Source: Paenibacillus riograndensis SBR5
GTDB lineage: Bacteria; Bacillota; Bacilli; Paenibacillales; Paenibacillaceae
Direction of reading: 5' to 3'
Assembly (NCBI RefSeq): GCF_000981585.1
Contig: NZ_LN831776.1
Location: 6,617,187 to 6,681,186 of the forward strand
DNA: 64,000 nucleotides
Both the position numbers and the translations under genes were made by a program. Every line of letters begins with the position of its first letter. Position 1 is the first letter of the stretch. The notes beneath the pieces are model-generated. The model was given only the letters and a program-made list of their open reading frames with translations, had not been told where the DNA came from and made no database searches. Positions 51,725-61,614 of the stretch are shown here, one piece after another.

Positions 51725-54064
51725 TTGAAACATTTAAGCTTCCTGAGCAAATTAACGATGTTCGCCTTTGTCCTCAGCACATTGCCTGTGCTGTTCATTG
51801 GTTCGTTCTCTTATTTCACTTCCTCCAGAGAGATTCAAAAAAATGTTAACCGTAGCAAAATGGAGCTTATTTTACAAATCACATCAAATGTAGAGCATAA
51901 GCTGGCTACTGTCAATCAAACCTTGAACCAGGTCGTAAACTCCTCTGTACTCAAAAAAGCACTGAACAATCCGTTAAATGTAACCGATTTCATTTTATAT
52001 AATGACATCCGTACGGAAATCCGCAATATGCAGTCTTTTGATACGAAGCTGGAGGATGTGATCCTGCTGAACCAGCGGCAGAACTGGATGATCAAAAATT
52101 CCGGTCTCTACCGCCTGAATGAATATAAGAATTACGAGCAGCTGACGAACCTGATTAATCTGCCTGATGAGAGCTCATGGGTGTTGAACCCCTCTTCCCT
52201 GTTCTACAGCGAGGAGAGCATTAATGTTACGGGGTGTGCATACAGCATCAGCCTCATTAAGAAGCTGCCGACCACCAAGCTGCAAAAATACGGGCTGGCG
52301 ATGGCCAACATTCCCGCCTGCAGTCTGCAGGATTTCATCAATTCCGATGTGCAGCCGCTGGACAGCATTATCGTCCTGGACAGCTCCGGCCGGATTTTGC
52401 TGCACCCGGACCGTACCCTGATCGGCCAGCCCGTTGCCGCCAGCGGATTCACGGAGTTTGCGCAGCTTACCGCTGCCGCCACCCCATCGGGGCAATTCAA
52501 GACCGTGATGGACAACAAGGATTATTCCATCACCTATATGCGTTCCCAGCAGAGCGGCTGGATCTATCTCTCCGTGACCTCGATTGCGAGCCTGACCAAG
52601 GAATCTGACAAAATCGGGACCTATACCCTCTATGTAAGCACCCTGATGCTGCTGCTGTCGGTACTGCTGGCCTGGCTTGGCTCCCGCAAAATGTACACGC
52701 CCATTGAACGGCTGCTCAACCAGATAGGCCAGCGCAGGCCGGATATCCGCAAAAAGCATACCAACGAGTTTCAGGTCATCGGCGAGCAGGTGCATCATCT
52801 GTTCCAGTCCAAATCCCGGCTGGAAAAGGAGGTCGCCCAGCATCTCCAGCAGGTGCGGACCTTCGGCCTGATCAAAGCCTTCCAGGGCCATATCAAGAAG
52901 CGCGAGCTGCTTGAAGAGCTGGAACAATTCGGCTATCACACCCAGCTCGAAGAATGGCAAACCATGGCCGTTATTACAATCAGCCTCGACTTCTCCGAGG
53001 AGAACAGCTACCTGAAAAAAGACCTCAGCCTGCTGCTGTTCGCCGTGCATAATATGATAGAAGAGCTGGTTCCTTCCAGCAGCCGGCTGACACCGGTCAT
53101 CATGGACCATGCTGTCGTTACACTGATTGGAAGCGCCGACGGCCATGCAGAGTCTTTTCACAAAATGCTCTATTCGCTCACCGAATCGCTGCAGCAGACT
53201 ATCAACAGCTACCTGAAGCTGGAAGCCAGCATCGGACTGAGCCTGCCCTTCCATGCCTTTGATAAAATGTCGATTGCCTACAGGGAAGGCCTCGAAGCCC
53301 TGAAACACCGGATAACGCTGGGCAAAGGCATTATCATCCAATACGAAAATATCAACTCCGGAAACCATTATCTCAACCTGAGCTATCCTGTACATAAAGA
53401 AAATGATCTGATGGATGCCATTAAGCTGGCGGATGCCGGGAAGGCGAAAGAGGTGCTGCATAAGGTGTTCAGCTGCATTTTTGCGCCGGGGCTGTCGCCG
53501 CAGGAATATCAGATTCCGCTGACCCGCCTGCTGAACAATCTCCTGATTATGATGCAGGAATCGGGGATCAGCCTGAACCAGATCCATCCGGGGAACGGCT
53601 CTTTATTTGAGGAGCTGACGGATATCCACATCGTGGCCGAGATAGAGGACTGGTTCTGGACGGTGGTCATCCAGCCGATGATCCGCATTTTTGGCAGCAG
53701 GCAAAATGCCCAGTACCACAATATATCGGAAAAGCTGATCGATATCGTTCAGCATGATTACGACAAAGACCTGACGCTGGAGGAGTGCGCCTCGCGGCTG
53801 CACTATAATGCCAACTATATCAGCAGCGTGTTCCGCAAGGAGACCCAATATTACTTCAGCGAATATCTCGCGATGTACCGGTTCAAAATGGCCAAGAAAT
53901 GGCTGAAGGAAACGGACATGCCGATCAAGGATATCGCCGCCCGTCTCCGTTACAACAATTCGCAGAATTTCATCCGCTCGTTCCGCAAGCAGGAAGGGAT
54001 GACCCCCGGCCAGTACCGCGAAAATGCAGGCGCAAGGCAGCGGGCCGTGCCGGATGATTATTGA
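51725..54064 (+). CDS. Membrane-bound AraC family regulator with extracytoplasmic sensor domain
   Basis: A 779-residue protein: first membrane helix (about 12-32, MFAFVLSTLPVLFIGSF), an extracellular Cache-like domain (about 35-290), a second helix (TLYVSTLMLLLSVLLAWLG, about 293-312), a cytoplasmic linker region, and a C-terminal AraC HTH (about 670-770: LTLEECASRLHYNANYISSV, PIKDIAARLRYNNSQNFIRS). This is the YesN/YtdP-like one-component membrane regulator type common in Paenibacillus polysaccharide loci. TTG 51725 has AAAGGTG 8 nt upstream; the upstream TTG at 51692 does not. Probably activates the divergent binding-protein gene and perhaps the lpl-type operon. Confidence 0.9.
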   Translation: MKHLSFLSKLTMFAFVLSTLPVLFIGSFSYFTSSREIQKNVNRSKMELILQITSNVEHKLATVNQTLNQVVNSSVLKKALNNPLNVTDFILYNDIRTEIRNMQSFDTKLEDVILLNQRQNWMIKNSGLYRLNEYKNYEQLTNLINLPDESSWVLNPSSLFYSEESINVTGCAYSISLIKKLPTTKLQKYGLAMANIPACSLQDFINSDVQPLDSIIVLDSSGRILLHPDRTLIGQPVAASGFTEFAQLTAAATPSGQFKTVMDNKDYSITYMRSQQSGWIYLSVTSIASLTKESDKIGTYTLYVSTLMLLLSVLLAWLGSRKMYTPIERLLNQIGQRRPDIRKKHTNEFQVIGEQVHHLFQSKSRLEKEVAQHLQQVRTFGLIKAFQGHIKKRELLEELEQFGYHTQLEEWQTMAVITISLDFSEENSYLKKDLSLLLFAVHNMIEELVPSSSRLTPVIMDHAVVTLIGSADGHAESFHKMLYSLTESLQQTINSYLKLEASIGLSLPFHAFDKMSIAYREGLEALKHRITLGKGIIIQYENINSGNHYLNLSYPVHKENDLMDAIKLADAGKAKEVLHKVFSCIFAPGLSPQEYQIPLTRLLNNLLIMMQESGISLNQIHPGNGSLFEELTDIHIVAEIEDWFWTVVIQPMIRIFGSRQNAQYHNISEKLIDIVQHDYDKDLTLEECASRLHYNANYISSVFRKETQYYFSEYLAMYRFKMAKKWLKETDMPIKDIAARLRYNNSQNFIRSFRKQEGMTPGQYRENAGARQRAVPDDY

Positions 54065-54786
54065 TGGCGGCTGCGGGATTTTCTTTTTCTGATGAACAAG
54101 GTGACCGCAACAGCCAGAAGCAGAATAACAGTGCCGCCGGCAATGGCAATATTCCTGATATTGGGCACATTCACAACAAGGCGCAGCGGTTCGGAATCAG
54201 CCATCGTAATATGCCAGGTCAGCGTATTCCCGTCCTGTTCAGAAGCGTTGTTGGGTCCGTACAGATCATAAGGCAGCGTTAAATTGAAATCCAGCGCCAG
54301 ATTCTGCATCAGCATCCGGACCAGCGACTTCGGCACACTCAGCGTCCCAAGACCGTCTATAATCTCTTCCGAATAGGCATTCAGCTTGGGCTGAACCACT
54401 GCGTCATACCGGGTATACAGCCACTTGTCTTCTGTTGTGACTTCAGTGTCGGCGAGCTCCAGGCTTGCTGCATTCTGCAAATCCTGTATGGAGTCATAGG
54501 ATTTAAGGAATTGGTATTCCGTTGATTTACCGTTTTTCGTTTTGTGCAGTTCGATTCCGGCGGCCTGCAGCCTGCTGGTGAGCAGCTCCTCTATTTTGCC
54601 GCCAACCAGCGATTCGACGCGCGAATTCAGCTGGAGACTGAAGGCGATATCTATGCCTCCGTCCTTCTTAACCGTGACATATGCTGCTCCATTAGCGCGT
54701 TGAGGCTGTAAGACGACCAGACAAACAAGTAAATATATAAAACACAGCTTTGTAAAACTCAAAGAATGATCAGTTAATTTCCCCAT
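54058..54786 (-). CDS. LppM-like membrane-anchored protein
   Basis: A 242-residue protein with a signal peptide (CFIYLLVCLVVLQPQRANGA), a beta-rich extracytoplasmic domain that begins AYVTVKKDGGIDIAFSLQLN, and a C-terminal membrane helix (IAIAGGTVILLLAVAVTLFI) followed by basic residues. This is the layout of LppM/DUF3153 proteins; their role is not firmly known in Bacillota. GAGGTG precedes the ATG. The stop overlaps the convergent AraC gene by 7 bp. Confidence 0.75.
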   Translation of the reverse strand: MGKLTDHSLSFTKLCFIYLLVCLVVLQPQRANGAAYVTVKKDGGIDIAFSLQLNSRVESLVGGKIEELLTSRLQAAGIELHKTKNGKSTEYQFLKSYDSIQDLQNAASLELADTEVTTEDKWLYTRYDAVVQPKLNAYSEEIIDGLGTLSVPKSLVRMLMQNLALDFNLTLPYDLYGPNNASEQDGNTLTWHITMADSEPLRLVVNVPNIRNIAIAGGTVILLLAVAVTLFIRKRKSRSRHQ

Positions 54787-54940
54787 TGTACACCTCGCTT
54801 TTTATATGTATTTACGTTATCTCATTCAGACTCATATGTAAATTCCCCTTCAATACTTGAGGCTTAGCCCCGTCAGGAATATTCTGCATATTATCCGGGA
54901 ACGTTAACAGCAAATCTAACCGAAAGTCGAGCGCCTTATC

Positions 54941-56365
54941 ATGACTAACCCAACGCAGACCTCTTTCCCTTCTCTGGATCAAAATTCCGATTATATCGAA
55001 GCGGCAATGTTTCATACCAATGACCTCAAAAAAAGAAGCATTTCCTTTCAGGGAAGGAAAGGGATGGTTTTTTACCTGGAGTCCATCACTGACACAGAAT
55101 TGATTGAACGAAACGTGATTGTTCCTTTTAGCCGTAATCCGGACAAAGACCTTACTGAGCTGTTCACAACCCTCAGTTTCAGTATGGAAACCGAACTAAA
55201 CCAAGGCATTCAGGGACTTCTTGAAGGAAGCTGTCTTTATTTTTCAGAAGGAATATCTGAATTTTATGTCCTGTTCACTCCTGCCAAGTACGAACGAAGC
55301 ATTAGCGAACCTGAGAATGAAGGGGTAATCCGGGGACCTCATAACGGTTTTATTGAACAGATGAAGGTGAACTTATACCTGATCCGGAAACAAATAGCAT
55401 CCCCAAACCTTAAGGTCCGCTACTTTACACTTGGAAAAACTGTCCCCAAACAGGTTAGCTTAGTATATATGGAGAATACCGCCAGCCCTGAACTGGTGAA
55501 TATTGTAGAAACAAGAATACAGAAGATCTCCCTTGATTGGGTACTCTCCACTGGTTTTATTCAGGAATTAACGGAGGATAGTCCATTCTCCATATTTCCA
55601 CAACTAATCAATACGGAGCGTCCGGACCATACTGCAACCTATCTGCTGGACGGATATGTCGCCATACTGCTGGATGGGGACCCCACAGCTCTGATTGTGC
55701 CGGCGAGCTTCTTCAGCTTTTATCAGACACCGGACGACTATAACAATCGATGGTTTATCGCTTCTTTTGTCCGGTTTATCCGTCTGATCGGCTTTGTAAC
55801 AGCATTTCAGCTGCCGGCGCTCTATATTGCCACCGTTTCTTTTCACTCCAATGTCCTTCCCTTGCAATTGTTCTATACGATTCAAGGTTCATTGACCCGG
55901 GTCCCTTTTCCTCCGCTGATTGAAGCGATGCTGCTTGAACTTATTTTCGAGCTGCTGCGGGAAGCAGGACTTCGTCTGCCCAGCCGTGTAGGTCAAACTA
56001 TCGGAATTGTCGGGGGTTTGGTCATCGGGGATGCAATTGTTAAGGCAGGACTGGTTTCTTATACGATGATCATTGTTGTAGCGTTAACGGCCATTTCATC
56101 TTTTCTGATCCCATCTAACGAAATGAGCTCTGCTATCCGGTTTATGCGGTTTCCCCTGATGATTGCTGCCTCATTATTCGGCTATATCGGGATATCCTTT
56201 GGGTTAACACTTATTTTTATACATTTGTGTAAGCTAGAATCTTTTGGACAACCCTATCTTAGACCATTAAGTCCGCTAAAATTTCAAGGCTTGAAGGATA
56301 CATTCGTACGCTTTCCAATTTGGTCCCTCCGGAAGAGTACAAGCAACCCAAAAACGGATAGATGA
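54941..56365 (+). CDS. GerA-family spore germination receptor, A subunit
   Basis: A 474-residue subunit of an inner spore membrane nutrient receptor. A soluble N-terminal half is followed by about five membrane helices; the family marks RVPFPPLIEAMLLELIFELL, EAGLRLPSRVGQTIGIVGGL and VIGDAIVKAGLVSYTMIIVV (about 320-380) are intact. First gene of a gerA-gerB-gerC operon; probably expressed late in the forespore. The ribosome site at ATG 54941 is weak. Confidence 0.93.
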   Translation: MTNPTQTSFPSLDQNSDYIEAAMFHTNDLKKRSISFQGRKGMVFYLESITDTELIERNVIVPFSRNPDKDLTELFTTLSFSMETELNQGIQGLLEGSCLYFSEGISEFYVLFTPAKYERSISEPENEGVIRGPHNGFIEQMKVNLYLIRKQIASPNLKVRYFTLGKTVPKQVSLVYMENTASPELVNIVETRIQKISLDWVLSTGFIQELTEDSPFSIFPQLINTERPDHTATYLLDGYVAILLDGDPTALIVPASFFSFYQTPDDYNNRWFIASFVRFIRLIGFVTAFQLPALYIATVSFHSNVLPLQLFYTIQGSLTRVPFPPLIEAMLLELIFELLREAGLRLPSRVGQTIGIVGGLVIGDAIVKAGLVSYTMIIVVALTAISSFLIPSNEMSSAIRFMRFPLMIAASLFGYIGISFGLTLIFIHLCKLESFGQPYLRPLSPLKFQGLKDTFVRFPIWSLRKSTSNPKTDR

Positions 56366-56401
56366 CCATTAATCTATACTGTACTGACAGGAGTTGACAC
56401 G

Positions 56402-57496
56402 GTGGCTCAAAAGGAAAAAATGATAACGAAGGGACAACTCTTCCTTTTTATAATTCAAGCCCAAATCGGTGTTGGCATTCTGTCTCTTCCTTCCAAGCTT
56501 AACGAAACCGCCAAAGGCGGAGGGGGACTTTCTGTTTTAGTTGCAGGGGCTGTTACCCAACTTGTCATCATTCTTCTGTGGCTTCTGCTGAAGAAATTCC
56601 CCGGGCTTAACCTATTCAATATTTGCATAAAGCTCGGAGGCCCGATTATTGGCAGTCTGTTGATTATTGTGTACATCGGTTACTTTATTCTGCTTGGCTC
56701 CAATATTATGCTTAATGCCGTAGAGGTGCTTCGGAGATGGATGCTGCAAACCACGCCAAGATGGGCTGTACTGGCTCTTTTTTCTATCATGACACTCTAC
56801 CTCGCAAGAGAAAAGCTGACCGTACTGGCAAGGTTCTATACGCTGGCTTCCGTGCTGTTTATTCCCTTATTTTTATTTATCTGCTATGGATTAACTCAAG
56901 CCCACTTGGAAAATATGTTCCCCCTCTTGGAAAAGGGGGTCTTGAATATTATAAAAGGAGCAAAGGAAACAACCATATCTATGTATGGTTTCGAATTAAT
57001 GCTGATCATCTACCCGCTGTCTGAAGGTACAGATAAACAAAAATTGATAACGGTCAGTCTCTCTAACCTGTTTGTGACCCTGTTCTATTTCTTCGTGGTC
57101 TCTACCTGTCTGATGTTCTTTAACTCCGAGCAAATCAAAATGATACCCGAACCGGTTATTTACTTAATGAAATCTCTAAGCTTTTTCATTGTGGACCGTG
57201 CGGATATCCTGTTTCTACCGATCTGGACCGTAACCCTTGTATGTTCTATCGTAAGTTATTGCTACGCAGCGTCCATGGGGTTCAGTGTTTTATTCAGACG
57301 AAAAAGCCATCGGAATTTTACTCCGTTTGTGAAAATCATTACATTCATAATTGCGCTTGCGCCAGCAACTTCTGTCGGCATCCATCTGCTGGATACTGCC
57401 TCTACATATGCTGCCTACCTCATTATTGGCGGGCTCACGCCGGTAATGTTAATCATCTCTCTATTTATAAAGAGCAAAGGAAGTGGCCTTGCATGA
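56402..57496 (+). CDS. GerB-family spore germination permease subunit
   Basis: A 364-residue APC-type membrane protein with ten helices; starts at GTG 56402 (AGGAG upstream) with KGQLFLFIIQAQIGVGILSL, typical of the GerAB/YndE group. The likely germinant-binding subunit. It overlaps the next gene by 4 nt. Confidence 0.92.
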   Translation: MAQKEKMITKGQLFLFIIQAQIGVGILSLPSKLNETAKGGGGLSVLVAGAVTQLVIILLWLLLKKFPGLNLFNICIKLGGPIIGSLLIIVYIGYFILLGSNIMLNAVEVLRRWMLQTTPRWAVLALFSIMTLYLAREKLTVLARFYTLASVLFIPLFLFICYGLTQAHLENMFPLLEKGVLNIIKGAKETTISMYGFELMLIIYPLSEGTDKQKLITVSLSNLFVTLFYFFVVSTCLMFFNSEQIKMIPEPVIYLMKSLSFFIVDRADILFLPIWTVTLVCSIVSYCYAASMGFSVLFRRKSHRNFTPFVKIITFIIALAPATSVGIHLLDTASTYAAYLIIGGLTPVMLIISLFIKSKGSGLA

Positions 57497-58632
57497 GATG
57501 CCGCATGAAGTTAGGAACGATTGCACTCTCGGTGCTGATTATTCTTTCCTCCCTCAGTCTCACCGGATGCTGGGATCAGGAATACTTGAAGGACTTGCAT
57601 CTGGCCTACAGTGCAGGGTTTGATCTAACCGAAGATGGAAAGATACAAGAAACTGTGGAATTAATCATTCCACCTGAAATTGAGCAGAAAGCCACTACGA
57701 GCGAAATTCATACGAGTTCTGGCCATAACCTGCGCAGTGCCAGCAATGAGCTGCGGAATCGGGTGAGTGGAAACATTAGATTTCTTAAAAATGGTTTTCA
57801 GTTACTCGGAAAGTCCGTGGCAGAGCAAGGCCTTTACTCTAACTTGGATGTAAACTTCAGGGACCCGGGCAACCCGACATCCAACGTCAGGGTAATTATT
57901 GCGGAAGGAAAGGCTTCCGATATTCTTGAACAAAAAACGGTCGGGGAGTCAAAGGTTGGCGAGTTCATCACACAAAAGATTAAAAGTCTTGAGGACATGA
58001 GTGTATTTCCAAAAGAAACGTTAGATACCGTGTTCCGGTACCTGAAGGATCCCGGGCAGGACTTTGCGCTTCCCTATATAGCTATGGAAGGCAATGAAAT
58101 TATCACAAGAGGAGTGGCCCTTTTTAGTGATCAGTATTATAGCGGGATGCTGAACCCAGATCAGTCCATATTACTAGTCCTGCTAAAGGGACAGAAGGGA
58201 AAAAATGCAAGATTCACAAAGAAAATTGTTCTGGGCTATCCGGATAATATACAGGAGTACGTTACTATTAATGTAGGTTTAAAAAAAGTGAAGCGGAAAT
58301 TCAAGGTATCGGTTTCTGCGGACAAAAGTGTTGAAGTCCATTTGGAGTTAAAGCTGCAAGCCATCGTAGAAGAGTTTCCCGGAAAGCGTTCGTTAAAGGA
58401 GAACGATCTTCAAAAAGTAAATCAAGCATTTTCGGAAATTCTCACAAAAGAAGCTAAATCGGTTGTGGAAGAAGTCCAAAAGGCCAACTGTGATATCTTT
58501 GGGGTCGGGAGAGAACTTATTGCTTATCATCACAAGGTCTGGAGGGACAAAAATTGGCCTAAAGATTATCGTAAAGTACATTTCCATCCTAAAGTGGATG
58601 TAAAAATTATAGATACCGGCATTATTGAGTAG
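57493..58632 (+). CDS. Ger(x)C-family spore germination lipoprotein
   Basis: A 379-residue lipoprotein: signal with lipobox LTGC followed by WDQ (Cys about 26), the GerAC hallmark. The three-domain body ends with VEEVQKANCDIFGVGRELIA, the C-terminal family motif. ATG 57493 overlaps the gerB stop (ATGA). A terminator follows at 58633-58669. Confidence 0.93.
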   Translation: MRCRMKLGTIALSVLIILSSLSLTGCWDQEYLKDLHLAYSAGFDLTEDGKIQETVELIIPPEIEQKATTSEIHTSSGHNLRSASNELRNRVSGNIRFLKNGFQLLGKSVAEQGLYSNLDVNFRDPGNPTSNVRVIIAEGKASDILEQKTVGESKVGEFITQKIKSLEDMSVFPKETLDTVFRYLKDPGQDFALPYIAMEGNEIITRGVALFSDQYYSGMLNPDQSILLVLLKGQKGKNARFTKKIVLGYPDNIQEYVTINVGLKKVKRKFKVSVSADKSVEVHLELKLQAIVEEFPGKRSLKENDLQKVNQAFSEILTKEAKSVVEEVQKANCDIFGVGRELIAYHHKVWRDKNWPKDYRKVHFHPKVDVKIIDTGIIE

Positions 58633-58669
58633 AGGGTTCCACCTATTAGTCATGCATATGTAGAACCCT
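58633..58669 (+). terminator. Terminator of the ger operon
   Basis: AGGGTTC/GAACCCT stem with a 23-nt loop and a T-rich tail (TTTATTTATTTG). Directly after the gerC stop, between convergent genes. Confidence 0.6.
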
Positions 58670-58686
58670 TTATTTATTTGATTTCC

Positions 58687-59487
58687 TTATTTGTTAACCC
58701 GCCAACTGACCAGCCTGTTCACGACAATCAGTGAAATCATGCTGAAGACCAGCATGACGGCACAATCCAGCATAACCCCTTTAGACCAGCCGACCGTCAG
58801 AATGGAACGCATGGCATCCGCAGCGTAGGTTGTCGGCAGCACATAAGATATCCATTGCAGCGGCACAGGAAGCTGATCAATGCTCACCATGACCGGAGAC
58901 AGAAAGGAGATGATCATCATCAGGGCCTGACAGAGCATGTTGGTGAACTGGAAGGTGGGCGACCAGAATCCAAGAAGTATTCCAATGCCTACAACACTGG
59001 TCAGGCTTAGAATGATGACGACGGGCAGCCCCGGCGAATAATGAAGCTGAACACCGTACATCCACTGGCCGAGCGATCCCAAAATAAGAAAAGAAGGCAG
59101 TGTGTTCATCAGTCCCCGCAGCATGTTGGCAAGCACAAAGTTATTCTTGGATATGGGGAGAGACGCATAAAAGGTAAAATGATCCTGATGCTTCTGCAAG
59201 GCAATTTCCTGCCCCAGCCCATTCATCCCCATCACGATAATTCCGAACACGAGATTTCCTGCAATAATCTGCACGACCATTTCATCAGTCGGGTTCACCG
59301 TATAAAACCGCATGAAAAGCAGGGTCGTAAGCGGGTACAGCGTCGCCATCAGAATGACCCATGCCCAGCTGTCCCTGACAATCGCGAACTGAATCCGGAA
59401 CAAAATAGAGATTTCCGTCCACCAGCGTTCCCATCGGCCCCTCTTTCTCAGCGGCTGAAGCCCGATCGGATTCATAAAGGTGCTCAT
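58687..59487 (-). CDS. ABC-2 type transporter permease
   Basis: A 266-residue protein with six predicted helices and no large loops, of the ABC-2 family that exports drugs, lipids or polysaccharides. ATG 59487 overlaps the ATPase stop by 4 nt, so the two form one transporter. Marks: LVFGIIVMGMNGLGQEIALQ, YVLPTTYAADAMRSIL. Confidence 0.9.
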   Translation of the reverse strand: MSTFMNPIGLQPLRKRGRWERWWTEISILFRIQFAIVRDSWAWVILMATLYPLTTLLFMRFYTVNPTDEMVVQIIAGNLVFGIIVMGMNGLGQEIALQKHQDHFTFYASLPISKNNFVLANMLRGLMNTLPSFLILGSLGQWMYGVQLHYSPGLPVVIILSLTSVVGIGILLGFWSPTFQFTNMLCQALMMIISFLSPVMVSIDQLPVPLQWISYVLPTTYAADAMRSILTVGWSKGVMLDCAVMLVFSMISLIVVNRLVSWRVNK

Positions 59488-60434
59488 GCCCCCACCACCT
59501 CTTTGGCTGCTTGATCGATATGGAAATATACATCCTCCAGACTTGGCGGCAGGACGGCATACTCCTCTATCTGCAGGCCGCGGTGTGAGATGATTCTGTC
59601 CAGCACGCTGCTCGCCTGGGCTTTGTCCACCAGCAGGCAGATCCGGTTTTCACCGCTTCTCTGGAGAATCCCCCACTCAGCCAGCTCTTTTTCAACCTCT
59701 TCCCTCTGGCCGAATGCCGTCTGGATTTCAAATTTCAGCCGCTGGTCCACACGCTGCTTCAGCTTAGCCACACTATCAATCGCCAGCAGCTTTCCGTGAT
59801 TGATCACTGCGACCCGGTCAACCACATGCTCTGCTTCGAGAACATTATGTGTAACCAGGATTACAGTAGCGCCATTACGGTTATGCTCCTGGATGAGATC
59901 CCACACCAATCTCCGCTTTGTCGGATCAAGCTCATTGGTGGGTTCATCCAGTATCAGCACCGGCGAGTGGCCGATCAGCGCCGTGCCGATGCCAACCATC
60001 CGCTTCTGTCCGCCGGAGAGGCGTTTTAATGATTTGTTCCGCAGTTCTGTCATTTCGAACCGCTCCAGCAATTCCGCGGCTTCCCGCTCTGCCGGTTTCT
60101 TCTGCATTCCGCGAAGCTGCCCTGTAAATACAAGCGCTTCCATCGCTGTTAATGCAGATAACGCATGTGGCTCCTGCGCGTAGTAAGACACCTCGCTTGC
60201 TACCACACGTGTTTGTTTGTACACATCAAGCCCGTTGTATAATACTTGCCCTTCGGTCGGCTTCAGGTGTCCCACCAATTGTTTGATCAATGTCGATTTG
60301 CCCGCTCCGTTTGGTCCCAGCACCCCCAGGATTTCTCCCCTTTGAATGAGAAAAGAAATATCTTCGTTGGCTTTGATTTTGCCCTTTTTGTAGACCATAT
60401 TGACGCACTCTACCTCGTAGATCCAGCTATCCAT
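59484..60434 (-). CDS. ABC transporter ATP-binding protein (DrrA/NodI-like)
   Basis: A 316-residue ATPase: Walker A GPNGAGKST, signature LSGGQKRMVGIGTALI, Walker B VLILDEPTNELDP, switch His in VTHN, plus a C-terminal domain of about 90 residues as in DrrA-type exporters. GGGGAG precedes the ATG. Second gene of a three-gene operon led by the HTH regulator. Confidence 0.92.
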   Translation of the reverse strand: MDSWIYEVECVNMVYKKGKIKANEDISFLIQRGEILGVLGPNGAGKSTLIKQLVGHLKPTEGQVLYNGLDVYKQTRVVASEVSYYAQEPHALSALTAMEALVFTGQLRGMQKKPAEREAAELLERFEMTELRNKSLKRLSGGQKRMVGIGTALIGHSPVLILDEPTNELDPTKRRLVWDLIQEHNRNGATVILVTHNVLEAEHVVDRVAVINHGKLLAIDSVAKLKQRVDQRLKFEIQTAFGQREEVEKELAEWGILQRSGENRICLLVDKAQASSVLDRIISHRGLQIEEYAVLPPSLEDVYFHIDQAAKEVVGA

Positions 60435-60452
60435 TTCTCCCCATCTCCTTCG

Positions 60453-61523
60453 CTATCGCAAAAGCAAGCTTTTGGTCTGATCCATCAACGCAGCCAGCCG
60501 CTCAGTGTCCAGCACATAGTAGATCCGGCTATCCGTTCGGGTGATTCGGATTAAATTCAGGTCAATCAGCAGGTTCGTATGGTAGTTGATTGCTGCCGGT
60601 GTCAGCATTAATAGCTGCGCCAGTTCGCCTGCATACCGGTTGCTCTGTTTCAGCAGCCCGATAATTTCCAGCCTCCGTTTGTCGGAGATTACCTTCAGGA
60701 ACTGTTCAATCGCTTCCTTCTCTTCACGCTGACTGGCCAAAGCATCATTACGGTATCCGAGAATCATCCAATCCAGCCGGGACACGCCCTCAAAATGCCG
60801 GAAATCCACGCGGACCTGTGAGATATAGCTGACGTGAACCCGGGTATCGTTTACGATTAGCTCTTTACCGGAATTGGCAATCTCTCCAAAAGCCTTCTCC
60901 GGCTGTTCGTGAAAATAAACGTCATAACGAGCCGCGCCTTCCTCTCCAAGCTCCCTTAACCGCTCCCTTAGGACTAGAAAGCCGTGACGGAAAAAAGAAT
61001 CGAGTAAAATCTGCGTTCTCCGCTTGAACTCCCCGGGAAACCTTGCATAGTCCATAAGTTCAGCGTGAAGTTCTCCATCCGGCAGCGGAACAGCGGCAAC
61101 CAGCCGATGCAGAAGAGCGGAATCCTGACAAACCTCCTCAAAAGAAAAGCCGCCTCGCCAATCCGGGCCGGAGCTTGCATACACAGCCTCAACCAGCATC
61201 GCTGCCAGTTCCCCAGGTTGACGCTTGTTATAGCATTCCATCCAGGCCTCTACGGTCTCCACTTTATCATCATCGTAAAACACCTGGGAAAGAACGGCAT
61301 CCAGACGGTCGTACGTCAGGGTCTTTCCAAAAAAACGGGCCAGTTCCTCTTTGACATGCCGGGATATTCGGCTTATGACGTCTTCCAGCATCTCCGTGAA
61401 TTGGGGGTCTGGTGTAAACTTTAGCTCCTGCGCAAGCTCGTTCATGGACTCAACCTTGGCGGCCATCGTCAGTGCGGCAATGAATTCCAGCGGCTCGCAG
61501 TAGTCAAACTTCATCATCTTCAC
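60453..61523 (-). CDS. ArsR-like winged-helix regulator with large N-terminal domain
   Basis: A 356-residue protein. The last 85 residues form an ArsR/HTH_20-like winged helix: ISDKRRLEIIGLLKQSNRYA, GELAQLLMLTPAAINYHTNL and LIRITRTDSRIYYVLD. Residues 1-265 are an uncharacterised helical domain (DUF5937-like by layout; not certain). GTG 61523 is the farthest plausible start; ATG 61517 or 61514 are alternatives. Leads the ABC-2 operon and is divergent from a glycosyltransferase gene; it probably senses a ligand or stress and controls the transporter. Confidence 0.82.
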   Translation of the reverse strand: MKMMKFDYCEPLEFIAALTMAAKVESMNELAQELKFTPDPQFTEMLEDVISRISRHVKEELARFFGKTLTYDRLDAVLSQVFYDDDKVETVEAWMECYNKRQPGELAAMLVEAVYASSGPDWRGGFSFEEVCQDSALLHRLVAAVPLPDGELHAELMDYARFPGEFKRRTQILLDSFFRHGFLVLRERLRELGEEGAARYDVYFHEQPEKAFGEIANSGKELIVNDTRVHVSYISQVRVDFRHFEGVSRLDWMILGYRNDALASQREEKEAIEQFLKVISDKRRLEIIGLLKQSNRYAGELAQLLMLTPAAINYHTNLLIDLNLIRITRTDSRIYYVLDTERLAALMDQTKSLLLR

Positions 61524-61588
61524 AATTTCATCCGGGTTAATAATTCCTTCCCCCTTCGGTTTTAAATATGAATTTAACTAATATAGAA

Positions 61589-61614
61589 ATTTGTTAAGTA
61601 TTCGTTAAACAAAT
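61589..61614. promoter_or_regulatory. Inverted repeat upstream of the ArsR-like gene, candidate operator
   Basis: ATTTGTT at 61589-61595 and AACAAAT at 61608-61614 flank AAGTATTCGTTA; outer 7-nt arms are perfect. It is 66 bp upstream of the regulator start and 170 bp from the divergent gene. Confidence 0.4.

Noticed and set aside
52175-53587. 470-codon frame opposite the membrane AraC gene
   Set aside because: Antisense shadow; the plus strand encodes an intact regulator with clear domains.
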